Shown here piece after piece: positions 1 to 13,343 of a stretch of 64,000 bases of DNA (position 1 is its first letter; the number at the start of each line of letters is the position of its first letter). The notes under the pieces are model-generated. The model saw only the letters and a list, made by a program, of their open reading frames with translations. It had not been told where the DNA came from and made no database searches. A program made the translations under genes and the position numbers. Location of the stretch: assembly GCA_024305405.1 (NCBI GenBank), contig JAKNDB010000076.1, positions 310,001 to 374,000 on the forward strand. Direction: 5' to 3'. This DNA comes from Dirofilaria immitis (taxonomy: Eukaryota > Nematoda > Chromadorea > Rhabditida > Onchocercidae).

Positions 1-3000
1 ATCCAGCCTCGTGGATTATTGGATTATTTGGATTCAAGCGAGAAACTGAATAATATGGAAGTAGATTATCTGTTGACACGAAACAATTTGGAAATGGCTA
101 CTGAAGAATCAAAACAAAATAATCTTTTGGTAAATCTAATTATTTACTGCAATAATGAACTGTGGTAACGTTTTTATATTTCCATTTACTTTATTAAATA
201 TTCTAATATCTATTTGATTTAGTTCTGATATTTTTTTCAGGAGCAAGTACAGCAAATGCAACTACAGCTAGAAGCCAAACTTGACCGATATTTGCAACAT
301 TGGAATTTGGAGTATAAATTTTTACACAAGAAAGATGTAAGTTTTTCTGTTAAGTTTAGCTGTTGATGATGTTTGATAACGAATTAGAAATACTAGGATT
401 GACTGCATATTTCATCATTAAAATTAACATCTCAAAATATGAAAGTATTTTCATATTCTAGTCAGTGTGATTAAAGCAATCGATAAGAAAAAAATAAGAT
501 TATATAAGGTCCTAGGATTGGTTTTCTCTATAGTAACATAATTGAACAGTTCCATCGTTATATATCATAAATCAATAATTTATATTGTCTTTACAAATAA
601 TGATTAAATATTTGTTAGTTGGTTAGATATTAAATTAAGTTTTGAGCCTTTTTAATCTCCTTATTTGATTATCATAGGTTTTTGTAGGATAAAATGCAAA
701 AGCCGGTTATTTTACGCAAGAGACGACAACGAGTAAAAAGTGGAGTAAATTGGAAGCTGCTGTGTTTTCATTTTGCTAAGGATCACAGTAAAGTAAATAC
801 GTTCCTTGTCGTTTATTTCCAGTGATTTTTTAAGCTGAGAAAATTTGATCAAAATTTGCTATGTGCTATTATTTCTTGAAATTTATTAGAACGAAATTTT
901 AGTAATTATTACAAAGTCATGATTTTGAATAATATAAATTTTATTAACGTAAAGCTTTGAGAAATTATAGCTTTTGTTAATAAAAAAAAACAAATCTAGC
1001 ATTATATTTTATGATTTCTGGATATCAAATTTATTAAAGGCTGATTTGATATGGAATGAAACGACACGCGAAGAATTTCGTCGCTCGATTGAAGATGAAA
1101 TAAGAATTTTAGAACAAGAAAAAGAACTTGTACCTACGAATGTTCCAATCTCATGGAATCATACCGAATTCCAGGTATGCTATCTGCAGCTTTGATTTGT
1201 GATGGTTTTACTTTTTTTTCGGTTTGCTTTCACTTCTGTTTTCTTATGAAATGTGGTGTTTGCTGTTTCTTGCTTATTTGCATACAGATCTTAATGTTAC
1301 ATTTTAATAATTAACATTTATTAAAATGTAAATGTTAATTATGGTTTAGGTTCGATATCCATCTTTAGTTGATGAAGTTAAAATTGGTGATTATTATTTA
1401 CGAATTTTGCTGCAAGAAAATGATGCCACTGCTACACCGATACATAATCCGTCAGTTTAAAATACCTTCATACTTATAGTTATATTATTTATTGCGAATA
1501 TATTTTATCTTCTCCATAAGAATTAGGCAATCAAACTTAAGCGAAGTTACAATAAAGCATATATGTGCTCTTTTATTGTACGGATTCAAATTCTTGAAGA
1601 TTAACTCTAATTTTGAATTTAATTTTCGTTTGTAGAAGAGACTTTTTCAATAGTGTTTATCATCGATTTCTGCTTTCGGCAAAAAGTGAAATGCGTTGTC
1701 TTTGTTTAAAAGCAATGGCTATAACATATGGACGTCATCATATCACCATTGGAGCATTCAGGGATTCCAAATATATCGTCAGTATGTTATCAAAATGTTC
1801 CAATCCAGCTGAAAGAGATCATCTTGTGCGTTATTAATTAAATATTCATTTTCACGTTTGACACATCTATTATTTCGAACTATGGTAAATTCATCCTGAA
1901 AAATTTATATTTATATTAATTTTATACAAATTTGTCTATGGAATGCAATAAAATGTTTCATTTTTCATTTTTTATCATGCTGTGAAATGTTGAGAGATTT
2001 TTTTGCAGTTGTACGAAAGGCAAATTAGTGACCAAAACAAAGATCACTGAAAATTAAAGAACAAAGCATTCTTTAAAGTTAATTTAAAAATCAATTAAAT
2101 AATCTAACATTCTGTAAATCGATGTTCAACTGTCATACATGCTGCATGTTCAGTAAATTTCTCTTTTAATTGTAAGAATATTTTTGCATATTATTTTTAG
2201 ATATTCTTAATCAGTAAACTAGCGCAAAATAAAGATAATGTTCGTGAATTGTTGTGTGCTGGTATATTACCATTATTGACTGACATGGCAGTTCTCGCAC
2301 ACCTTCACATAAGTCGGGCTAAAATTCATAATCAGGTTTTTTTTTGAACCTATTAGTTTACTCGTGTGATATTATTTAGCAATGGAATATGAAGTTATTT
2401 GCACTACAAATATCCGTCATTCTTTTGTAGGTGCAAACAAACGTGATCGAGGCTACTGTTTCGACGAGTAATGATGGCACAGCGGAATGGTACTACACCG
2501 ATAAAGTGGGTAAACGACAGGGACCAGTAACTTTCAATGAGGTACGTGTTGTATTTTACAATTCTGCTGAAATTTTAGCCTGTATTGTTTTCCAGTAATG
2601 TCAGCATAATGTACTTGTATAATTTCTGTATTCATTGAATTGTAAAATGAAGTATTTTCGCAACACTTATCTGAACACCTGTGTATCATCAAACGTAGAT
2701 TCTGTTCGAAATTTCAATTTAGACTGTATGTCATTAATTTTTATTCAGATGAAAAAGCTTTACGAACAAAAAGTAATTTTCGAACGAACACAAATATGGG
2801 CGCAAGGACTGGACCAGTGGACAGCTCTTTCAGCAGTTTCACAGTTTCGATGGACTGTATGTTGTTCATTAAGGAGCAGTTCACTGTATAATTTTACGGA
2901 CCTTTGCACAATTATTCTCGATATTTTCATCCAAATGTGTACTTTTTCCCATCAAGGTAGAATAATTTCTAGTTAAATAATGTTTTTTTTCGGAAGTAAT

Positions 3001-6000
3001 GTATTATTATAACATTTCGAAGTCTGTATACTTAAAATAGTAGTTCTAGATTCATGTTTTTTGGAATTCGCTTTTTGTTTTCTAGTCACTTGTTGCTAGA
3101 CCATTGTTTCGAAAAAGTTAATACTTTTCTGATTGCATTTCAGTTTTCAGTTTGTTTTCTTATAGCAAAGATAAGTAAGAACGAAGACTTTTTTTTCATT
3201 TTAGAGATGAAAATGAATATATAGTAAGACCGTTGCCGCATGTTAAACGAAATTTATCCGAACCAGTATTACTCTATCAAATTGTTCAGTTACTTCTTAC
3301 GTATGACCCTGCCATTGTACAGCGGGTTGCGTCCTTATTATTACATATTCTTGAGGTTCATGTTTTTCTAAAACTTTTAATTCAAACTGCTACTATTTAT
3401 TTTTAATTTTACAGGTTACTTCTTTATTATGCCCTTCATCAGAAATGTGATTAGATGACTAATATGTGGCTCTCATTCATGAATTCCGTCTTAATCATTT
3501 TACTTCATTTATTTCAGTTACTAACTATGCACTATTTTGATTGGTCAGACCGAGACAGTAAAAAGTTTTTTTATTTTAAATTTTTAAACAGATCCTTTTA
3601 TGATTTTTCTTTGAAAGAATTTATAAAAAAACGAATCTTTTAATCTTTTTCTTTGCCACTGTAACTTCCCTTATTCACCTCAACTGACTGATTTTCAAAA
3701 GGATTATTTGCGTCATATAATTCCTTAAATTTCTTTCTAGCTCCCTAAATAAGTCTAAATATTCTTAGTTATACTTTACAGGAATCAGGAGTACATTCTT
3801 ATGTTGTAGTCTTTTGACCCTATGTGATCCTTTATTTTTTGATCAGTAAAGTTTACAGGATAATCCTTTTTATCTCGATTATATCTTTCGGGTGTCTTTT
3901 TCTTCATCCTCATGTATAATGGTTCAAACTTGCTACCGATTGCACGATTCCTGCATTATACACATATGAAACAGGCATTTCGTTCAGCGGTGGTGAGTCG
4001 TGACATTTTCAAATCTTACAAAAATTTACATTAATTTATTTGAATTTTATAACATTTTTAAATTTTACAATGTATCTTTTAGGCAAAATCAGAATTTGTT
4101 TCGCGGAGTATTTTGAGTCCATTACTTCCAGAAGCGGCAATTTTATATCTTGACGAATATGGTGCCGAAAAGTTTGCACAGACATTTTTGGGTGAATTTG
4201 ATAACCCAGAAATTATATGGAATAATGAAATGAGGTATTCATATCTGCTTTAAAAACTGCAATAAATTTAAAAGAATTTTTTTAGACCATGAATTGTTCT
4301 GACGCTTTGTAAGTTATGTCATTTAAGACATGGAAAATAAATTTATAATGTGAATACATATTTTCGTCATTAGGAAATTAAATTCGGAATGAAATCTTTT
4401 TTGTTTTTTAAACAATTAACATAAATTGGCATAATTTATATATGAAGGAAATAATCCAATATAGATCCTGTAAATATTTTCGAAAAAATTTAAAGTAAAT
4501 CTTCAGATAGCATGTTATGATTTCAGAAGACATATGATTGAAAGGATTGCTATACATATCAGTGATTTCTCTATTCGACTTCCATCAAATATTAAAGCTT
4601 TATATCAGTATTGCCCTATCCCTGCCATAGATTATCCGCAGCTTGACGGAGAATTATTCTGCCATGTATATTATTTGCGATTACTTTGCAACACTAAACG
4701 CTTCCCATCTTGGCCTATACGTGATCCAGTAAGTATACTATTGCATCTTATACTAAGATATTCCCTATTAACTTATTTTATACAAAAATATTCGAACTTA
4801 AATTACTAGTTATCATACTTCTACTGAACTAATGTGTGCTACTGTAAGGGAAAATAAGCAAAAAAGAAAAAAATGGTTTCGGATTTTTCTAAAATATTCT
4901 AAATTTTGAAAATTTAGGAAAATTATGTACGGAATAACATTTATGGGTTGATTTGTTGTCGAAAATTATTCAGTTACGCACTACATAGTTTTGCACTGTT
5001 CAATAGAGTGCTAGGACTTTTTATTTGTTATATATTTTTAACAATTCCTGAAGTTGATCGTTTCATATTCTGGAATATTTAGAAAAAGTTTTTAGTATTC
5101 CAAAATACTTTTTTGCTTTTTACACATATTTAAATGAATCAGAGTAATTTACGTACAATTTCAGGTTACATTCCTACGTTGTTGTTTAGTAACGTGGTTA
5201 GACGAAATTGATAAAAAACCTCCTTCAATGTCACTAGAGCAAGCGTGCTCGGTTCTTCTGCTTCCCAACAGTGAATCAACGTGAGATCTCTTTTGAGAAT
5301 CGAATATCAACATTTTCTAAGCATTTAATGAAATTTATTGATTGTCAGGATCTTAACTTTATGCTCTATGACGTTTCAATTTTAGGAAGAAGTTCGCTGA
5401 TTAATCTTCACTGTTCTTCAATTTTCAAAATATATTATTGTAAGAAATGGTTTTTTTATTGCTTATAGATGGACAAATAAAGCCGAAGTTCGACGCGCTT
5501 ATTTTAAGCTCGCTCAAAAATACCATCCAGATAAAAATCCTGAAGGACGAGAAGTATTTGAACAAATAACATCTGCTTATGAACTACTGACATCGAATGT
5601 ACGCTATTCCGTTTTACCGGATTTGCAGCATATTATTTTATGCCTTCAAGCTCAATCAATTGTTTATAAACATTATTCCGAAGGTTTGTTCATTGATTTA
5701 TTTGAAGATTTTGTGGATATTGAGAAATGCCAGCGATTCTCAGAATTAATGATTTTTTCAAAATAAACATTCTTAAATAATCATGCGAAAAAAATTGACA
5801 ATTCTTGGCTAAAATATTCAGTAACTTGTTCAATGGCTGCCATCCCATGGACATAGATGATAAGTATAATGTTCGTTGCATCCTGATGCTGAATAATTAA
5901 GGCATGATGCGGTTTGGATGCAGAACTTTATTGGCATAATTTATAATTTTGTAACAAGATAACTGACGCGATATTAGATCCTAATTTTTCTTCTTTTTTT

Positions 6001-9000
6001 GAAGAAATTTTTCTGCAGAGCTCTCACTTTATAAATATGCCGGCTATGGACAGCTAATTAAAACAATAAATTTGGAATCGAAGGATGATGCGCTATTCAC
6101 AGAAGGTGGCGGACAATTACTTGGTGCTGCCGTGGAGTTGTGCCGTTACACTCTGATGAGTTCTGCTTTGAATGCTGAACAATTAAGACGTGATGCTGGT
6201 TTGGAAGTTCGTACTTGAATTTTTTCTAATGATATTGATAGTAACAAATATGGATTTATGCACTATTTCGGATTTCTTGGAAGAAAAGGAATTTATTTCT
6301 TAACTTTTTAGATTATACATGAGTGTTTTTATCATGTTTATGTGAAATATATGAAAGATTCTATTTCTTATGCTTCCGCTTGTAATACTATCTTTGTTAG
6401 TAACGAAAAATTATTTATTTTATGTAACCATTTCAAACTGAAAGTATCTATGAAATTTAATTAAAAATTGCTGTAAAATTACTTTCTGTAAACTTTTTAC
6501 AGTTTTTAAGTTATAAAGTTAAATTCCTTAATGGGAGCAAAAATGGGAAATAGTAATTGTTTTAGGCACTATTAGCAGCATTTGAACGATGCGTCCCAAT
6601 GGTCAGTTTGAGTTCAAAGGAAGATGATATGGCAGTGCAAGTACAACATTTATTGATTTTATTAGTTATCAATTTTAAATTTCTCTTTTTAATATTAAAG
6701 AAATCTAGTTCACTACCATCGATAGATTTTGCATAGTACCTTCATTTTTTCATCGAAAGAAAGAGGTCATAGAAGCTTAGGTTCCATGTTATACACATTT
6801 TGTATTTTAGGTAAAATAATACGGAATCTGATTTATTGAGATAAAGATTTTTATTTAAGTACAAAAATTTATTAACTTTCAAAGTTTTTTTTGCTGTTGT
6901 CATTGAATAGATAGATATTTTCAGTTATCTACTTTATGTAGTAGGTAATTATATTTTAGTACCTTGAAAATTAATAGATTTTTCGAAAATTATGTTGTGA
7001 CAAATATTTGATAATGTTACTGAGCACTGATTTTGTTATTTAAGGTTTGCATCCACTCACTTTACTGTTTTGGAACAGCTGCCCAATTTGACGCTTGTCG
7101 TGAGAAGATTTCGGAAATGCCAACTTTGTTCAGTAGCATATGTAGACTTTTACAATTTAATGTAAGTTTCTTGGAAATTTCTATCAAAGATTTACAAGAA
7201 TTTTGGACTACTCAACACGTAACCTTGAAGGAATGATTTAGAATTTAAATTTAAGTGGGGAAATTTTCAAAATTATGATTTTATAATAGATACAAGCGTT
7301 AATCTAGTTCTTCCATTTTTACGAGACTTTTATGTTTGCAGCATGTTATTCGTCTTGCATGCGCTGCTGCAGATTGTATTTGTTCACTCGCTGTTTGCAC
7401 CATACTTCAAATGCATCTTTTTCAATCGGGTGTTATCTGGCAATTGATTCCGCATCTCTTCCGATATGATTATACTCTTGATGAAGGAGGTCTGTTTTTC
7501 ATAGGTGATTTGTAGTTAATAGTCATTTGTCAAATTATCTTTTATTACGCGGTAATAGTCTTCAGAGAATGAACGGCTTTGCAAACTCTTCAATTCCTGC
7601 AAAAAAACTCCAATATATATAATAAAGCTTTATGGATTATGAGAAAATTTCAACGTATTTGATTTAGCTTTGTGATTAAATTCAAGTTGAATCTTAATTG
7701 TACTTTCAAATTATGTTTGTAACTGTTTTTTTAAATTATTTTGTAGGTGTAGAACATAGTGAAGAAACAAATAAGCAATCGCTGCATAATAAGCTAGCAC
7801 GATCTGGATGTGAAGCACTGGCGTGTTTAGCTGGTTTCCGAGAAGGAACACCTGACAACGATGGTGTACAGAAAAGTCTTAAAGCTATGCTTACACCTTA
7901 TATATGTCGGCTTATGCAACAGTCTGAGGATAATGATCGCGTAAGAATTTTATACAAATTAGTAAAGGATTACCGCAGAAATCTAAGTTTCCAAAGCCTA
8001 GTCTTGTTTAACAAAATCTGTTCTTTATTCAGTTTAGCAACGAAAGTTTAAATTTTAATGCTAGGTATTGAAAATTTTGAACAGCAATACGGAAGATCCA
8101 TATCTTATTTGGAATAATGGTATACGAAATGAATTACTGGAATTTGTTGAGTATCATCGAACTTCGGCATCCAATACAGTTTGTTGTTTATAATTTTCGA
8201 TTAATTTTAATGCATTATATTTTTCTATTTTATTATGTTTATCGTCGTTGTCATAAAATATAGATAGAAAAATGTTTTATAATACATTAAGCTATTCCAT
8301 CCACTTCCGTTTTTTGCATAATTTTTGAAGAACGAAAAACCTATTGTAGAGTGAATTGTTTGGTGGCGAATTCAAGCTTTCGGCGCATGAAAAGGAATTA
8401 ATTGTAGGAGATATTTTTATACGGGTTTTCAATGAACAACCAGATTTTAGCTTGCAGGTATATTCATTTTTTCAAATTATTTAAATGTATTTATTACTAA
8501 AATATTATTGTAAGCGTTTAATAAATAATTTTATGATATTGTAGTGCTAAGTAATTTTTGCATATTTCTTTTGCTTTTCTTCCGTAACTGTGAAAGTTTT
8601 GCATTTTTCGTGACCTCATATTGTCTTTTGATTTGATTTTGACTCACAGGATATAGAAATAGTATAACTGAATTCAACATTTTTGTTTAGGAAGCAAAAT
8701 TAAATAGTTCTAGGAATCAAAGAAATTTTGCATGGATTTGTTAGATTTCTTACAAGAAAAAGCTGAGCAATTATTCCAAGATGAGAAAGAAAAGAATGAA
8801 AAAAAGACGATGATACAATGATTGATTGGTGTATTGAGCCTGCTACTACTGCACCTGATGAGATTTTACGGCATACTGAAATGTCGCTCCAAGCCCTTGC
8901 GAATTTACTTACCGCAAATGCAGGTATAGTATAATGTATATATATAATTTATTTCATTTTATTAATTTAACGGTTTGTTTTGTTTTTCGTAAGCATAGTT

Positions 9001-12000
9001 AGAAATAAATCAACTTTGAGTTGTTTTATTTTTGAGAAAAAAATTATTTTTAACAAATTTTTCTTGCATAAATTTGTATAATAAATTTTGATCTGATATA
9101 TTACTCTATATCATGTTTAGGTCTTGAAATACTGTTAATTGGGCATTACAAGTTGTTATTTTCATTTCTCAAACTTCAGGAATCCATGGAATTACAAGGA
9201 ATCGCTCTGAAAGTGAGTTACTTTTCTATAATTTTTAATTTATCAGAGTTATGACTGAGAGAATTGCATTAATCCATGTGTGGTATGAATTGTACCGATT
9301 CTTTTTATCGATAATTCATAATCAGAAAAGTTGCAGGTAATATCTTTAAGTTCTATAAATCGTGAATGTGTCGCTGACATCGCTGGTTCTTCACAACTTT
9401 CTCTTTGCTTTCCTTAATTCTACAGAACAACAGCTGTAAGTTTATTGTTGTAAACAGACTATTATTTATTTATCATAAGGATTTGTTGAGCTTTTATTGC
9501 AAAAAAGTGACAAGAATTGTCTATGGAATTAAAAGACTTGGTAAGTTAGTTACTAATTCGAACCCGAGAGTCTTCCATTGAGAGTGTTTTGAATATTGAG
9601 TTACACCATTAATGAATTTCATAAAATTCATTCTCAGTATTAACCGTTGAATCTTTTTATTTACAACGTTTGATGATTAAACTATGGGAGAAATGGCTTA
9701 AAATTGTTTGAAGTCATGATTTATTTGAAACATTTTAAATTCCGATTTCTGTATATGATTACTAAAGAGCGTCAATTACAGTTATTCCAACTATTCTTTC
9801 CACGATGATAACATTGGCGTCAAATACAAAGATCGTGAAGGAGTCACTTGAATATGGTTAGTTTAAAAATTTGCATTTTGAGCAAATGCAATTGGTAAGA
9901 GTTTTTGTATTCGTATCAAAAAAATGGTTATTTTGATTACCCAGAATGGTTTTGAGAGATGTTAAAGCATTTCCGCAGTCTTATTTCTGCTCGTCTATTC
10001 TATCTTATTTTATTTTGATTGTAATCGAATAGAGTAATTAGTGCTTAAGTAAAGAGCAAATATATATTCTGATAATCTGCCTGAGTATCGGATAGATGGC
10101 GGAATAATAAAATATCAGATTCTCTTTCTTTTTCTGCTTGTTCGATTAAATTATTCTGTTGTTTCATGTTCATTTCGCCCGACTGCTATCTCCAGCACTC
10201 GTGAATGCAAAATTTTTGTGTCCGATGACGATAATGTTCATACTACAATTTTGCAAAAATCCAGGATTTTAATGGGAGATCACGACTTTGCTTTTGATTT
10301 CTTTATTTTTTATTTTTGATTACTCAATGTTTTGTTTTAGGTGGCTTACTACACATTCTAAACGTATTTTTCAACGACCAGTTCGATCCTTCTACACGTA
10401 TCCTTGCAGCGGAATTATTAGCGAAAATGCAAGCAGATAAGTTGACAGGACCACGATGGTCACGTTTTATTGTGCGTTTCTTACCACCCATCTTTACGGA
10501 TGCATTAAGAGATTCACCTCAGACAGCGTAAGTGAATTTTCTTTTTGTTTCTCAATTAATATTTTATTTTTCCGAAATTTTTTGTATAAGATTTATTAAC
10601 TTTTGTCTTCGATTCATTTGTGCTCAGGAAATTTAGAATGTGAAGAGTGGCACTATTTGAGCAGCAGTCAATTGTCCTTCTAAAAGTTATGCTTTGTCAA
10701 GTACAGGTTATCAATGTTTGATTCAACGCATGAAAATCCGGAATTGATTTGGAATGATGTTATTCGCTCGAATGTAAAAAGGTTGTTTCGCACGAATTGA
10801 ATCACTTAAATTCACTACAGTTGCAGAATCCTTGTACGAAATGGAAGACGGTGCGTATTTTTCCTATTGTCTGTCTTTTAAATTTATAGCAAAATATGTT
10901 GTTTCAAAAGAAATTTTAGATTTTACATGAATTATTCGTGAATTCCTTAGGATTTAGAATTATCGAAATTATTATTTCTAGCTATGAAGATATGCTTGTG
11001 TCATTATTATCGTTTGCTTTAGGTGCCCCATCGCTTTTTATTTTAGAGAAAGTTCAATCAAATCGAAGAAAAACACATGAAAATGAATTTCTCAAATTTT
11101 GAATGAGTTTAATGCAGAATTTGTTATATTCCAGGATACAGCAGATGAAAAATGCGCATATTCCGATGTAATGGACGATGAATTAGTGATTGCTGGAGTA
11201 TTTTTACGGCTTTTCATCGCAAATCCATCATGGCAGGTGCGCCATCCAAAACAATTTACAACTGAATTGATTGAAAAAGTTCTCGAATCTCTGGAGCGCC
11301 CAACACCTGATTTAGAAACTATCACATCTGCATTTGTTGCTTTACTTTCCAACCATCCGACTGTTGCGAATCACGTATGTATTTTTTGTTATAACACTAC
11401 ATATGTATAATTTTCTCTTTCGTATTCGAAGGTGAAAATTTAGGCTTTTGAAAGATTAGATGAAATAAATTTAGCGTAAGTACTTAGGATACAAATTTAA
11501 TTTATCTTATCAACGTTGCTAGTCCATTAGAAGATGATAGTTTATTTATTCACAAAAGGCAGTCATTTTTACGTATTGATGAATTTGAAGTTTATTTTGC
11601 TTCTCAAAAATAAAAAATTTATGAAATGATTTGCATCGTCTAATACTTTTGCACACTAGATTTGAATAATATTTATTCCCTCGAAAAAGAGATTTTGGTG
11701 GCTGTTTATTGAACTGTTGGCTGTATTGAAGCTGGTTTTAATGCTGTCAGATGAATAAGAATAATGAAAAACGTGATATTTTTTCAGCTACCAGCACAAG
11801 GCTACTTACCACAGTTTTGTAAATTAATGTCTTCGTCAGCTGATCAGACCTCCCATTCAGCAATTCTTATTCTTTCACTTCTTACCGAAAACACAGTTAG
11901 TTGGTTTTTATTTCATAAATTTCTCATTCATTTGAAATTTCTTCATTTTATTAGTTTGATTTACATTTTTTTTCCTGACCCATTTTTTTAAACATGTTTA

Positions 12001-13290
12001 TTTACATTTTGATTTTTCATTCATTTCCTGTGTTGCTTATTAATAAGCAAAATAATAGTATAAATATAAGATTTTTTCAGTACTGTGCTGATTCCCTTGC
12101 CAAAATGAATTGCATTGGAGGTATTATGAGATTAATGAAGCAACAGCCAGGTTGGTTTCGATCCGAAATTTCATGAGTTTTAAGTACTTAAAATTTCGAC
12201 ATATTTTACAGTCTAATCGGTTTTAGATTTTCAACTAGTAAATAGACTAAATTTATTTATATTTGGTTAATAAAAGCAGTTGATTGGTTCTATCAATATA
12301 AAACTATTTTATGGCAACTATGTTGCGTTGATACGCATGATCTTAATCCGCAGTCTATTAAAGAATAATATCTAAATAGATATGATAAATTTGAAATTCA
12401 TTATTTCAATTACCAAATCAATTGCTTTTATTCACCAAACATAAATAAGTTTGTTGCAGTTTAATCTTCAAGTTTTTACAGCATTAATTAGAAATTCTGC
12501 GCATGCACTAAAATGTTTGTTGAAGCGAAACTGCAGTGATCTTGCTGCTCAAATGCTTTCCACTGGCATGATTGAATATTTGTTGCAGTTGCTGGGTGAT
12601 AATATGAAAGGTTTGTGCCAACTATAAAGGACGAAATTAAATTCTTTCAAATTTTATTTTATTAAGATTACAATTTTTTAAAATATCTCATTATTATGAT
12701 ATTATATATTCGCTTGTGGAAAAGTTTAAATTTGATAATTAATAATATAAATTACTATCCACCAAATTTTCTTATTACTATTATTTTTCTATCAATTTTT
12801 ATTTTTCGTTTTTATCAAAACTTATGTGAATAGTAGCCAGTATTTTCCATATCTTTTGCTTTAAGGTGTTGACAATGTTGCTGCAGCAAAAGCAGAAATA
12901 GTGGACGCGTTAAAAATGTTTCGTTAGATTTGCAATTTGGAGCTAGAATTGCGGAAATTTTGAATGAGTCGTCTATCTGGGCACAATATAAGGATCAGCG
13001 ACATGATCTTTTCATACCAGCAAACAACTTATATGCCATTACAGGTGATGATTTGTAACAAGTTTCAAATATTTTTCAGAAAAAAAGTGAATGCATCAAA
13101 ATAACATTGTTTAGACATTATTAAATGGTTGTCGATATTGGAATATTAAAATTTTGGCTACCAAATTCAAATTATAATTATAGGTGCGCCATCGGGTATT
13201 GCCGGCTATCTAACTGAGCGAATGTTCACACCGCCTTCCACAAATTTCACACCGCCGCCTCCCGCTTCTTCAAAAAAGATTGAATCATGA
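1..13290 (+). CDS. rme-8: RME-8 / DNAJC13, endosomal J-domain protein (3' part, 34 exons)
   Basis: RME-8 recruits Hsc70 to early endosomes and works with retromer/SNX1 in recycling. The 5' part is outside the window. Exons: 1-129, 241-336, 688-792, 1040-1174, 1350-1450, 1636-1825, 2201-2335, 2431-2541, 2749-2956, 3205-3355, 3859-3992, 4083-4234, 4527-4728, 5165-5280, 5469-5683, 6019-6206, 6566-6640, 7045-7161, 7342-7489, 7747-7940, 8065-8178, 8350-8457, 8714-8923, 9121-9212, 9337-9435, 9782-9856, 10341-10527, 10707-10850, 11135-11374, 11788-11895, 12081-12150, 12482-12610, 12866-13044, 13184-13290. About 1,589 residues are encoded here; human DNAJC13 is about 2,240. Seen: a GYF-like domain, a J domain with HPD, and four IWN repeats (codons at 1049, 4215, 8106, 10747), as known for the family. 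All exon phases agree once six single-base losses are allowed for. The repeated pattern of losses argues for assembly error, not a pseudogene. Identity is very secure. Confidence 0.96.
2482..2881 (+). other. GYF-like domain of RME-8 (two exons)
   Basis: The end of exon 2431-2541 and the start of exon 2749-2956 encode a segment beginning [18 protein letters not shown] and continuing through IWAQGLDQW. This is the W-Y-...-G-P...W layout of the GYF_2 domain found in DNAJC13 upstream of the J domain. In this family it sits in the long alpha-solenoid part of the protein; its partner here is unknown. Confidence 0.8.
2943..2947 (+). other. Frame break 1 in rme-8: T5 run, one base short
   Basis: Upstream the exon is in frame to the codons for IQMC; the expected FPSR, joined to DENEY in the next exon, is only reached one base later. 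The exon is 208 nt, and 209 are needed for the phase-2 junction with the exon at 3205. A missing T in this run explains both. Confidence 0.85.
3867..3871 (+). other. Frame break 2 in rme-8: T5 run, one base short
   Basis: The exon opens in frame with DNPF, then the conserved LSGVFFF and [11 protein letters not shown] blocks continue in another frame. The exon is 134 nt, and 135 are needed for phase-0 junctions on both sides. Confidence 0.85.
5236..5598 (+). other. J domain of RME-8 with intact HPD motif
   Basis: The J domain is split by the intron 5281-5468. The second exon reads [19 protein letters not shown], with the HPD tripeptide at 5524-5532, which is required to stimulate Hsp70 ATPase. 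The J domain lies in the middle of the protein, as is typical of RME-8, rather than at the N terminus as in most DnaJ proteins. Confidence 0.95.
8799..8805 (+). other. Frame break 3 in rme-8: A7 run, one base short
   Basis: The frame runs through KEKNEKK into an early stop. One base over, it continues as [19 protein letters not shown] to the donor. The exon is 210 nt; 211 are needed for the phase-1 junction with the next exon. Confidence 0.85.
9404..9406 (+). other. Frame break 4 in rme-8: T3 run, one base short
   Basis: After the segment ending SSQLSL the frame hits TAA, while a one-base shift gives [10 protein letters not shown] and a clean donor. The exon is 99 nt; 100 are needed to match the phase-1 junction with the exon at 9782. 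This is the shortest run among the six rme-8 breaks. Confidence 0.8.
10776..10780 (+). other. Frame break 5 in rme-8: A5 run, one base short
   Basis: After the fourth IWN repeat ([12 protein letters not shown]) the frame runs to a stop; one base over it continues as [18 protein letters not shown]. The exon is 144 nt; 145 are needed between a phase-2 and a phase-0 junction. Confidence 0.85.
12912..12916 (+). other. Frame break 6 in rme-8: A5 run, one base short
   Basis: The frame reads AEIVDALK then meets TAG four codons later. Shifted by one base it gives [16 protein letters not shown] and then [15 protein letters not shown], which matches the conserved DNAJC13 C-terminal region. The exon is 179 nt; 180 are needed. 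Confidence 0.85.
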
Positions 13291-13337
13291 TTAACTTAAA
13301 ATTCGGTTTAATTTTATTCTTCCATGATTTCCATGTT

Positions 13338-13343
13338 AATAAA
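13338..13343 (+). promoter_or_regulatory. Polyadenylation signal of rme-8
   Basis: AATAAA lies 48 nt after the TGA that closes rme-8, a short 3' UTR typical of nematodes. Confidence 0.65.

Noticed and set aside
2635..2976. 113-codon plus-strand open frame as a separate gene
   Set aside because: It is one rme-8 exon (2749-2956) with intron sequence read through at both ends.
9541..9590. tRNA-like TTCGAACCC sequence
   Set aside because: No T-stem partner, no acceptor stem and no A/B box spacing on either strand.
11092..11352. 86-codon minus-strand open frame
   Set aside because: It is the antisense shadow of the conserved rme-8 exon 11135-11374.
1..13290. rme-8 as a pseudogene
   Set aside because: Six frame breaks, but splice sites, phases, HPD and IWN motifs are all intact and the breaks share one type with those in two other genes. 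Assembly error explains it better.
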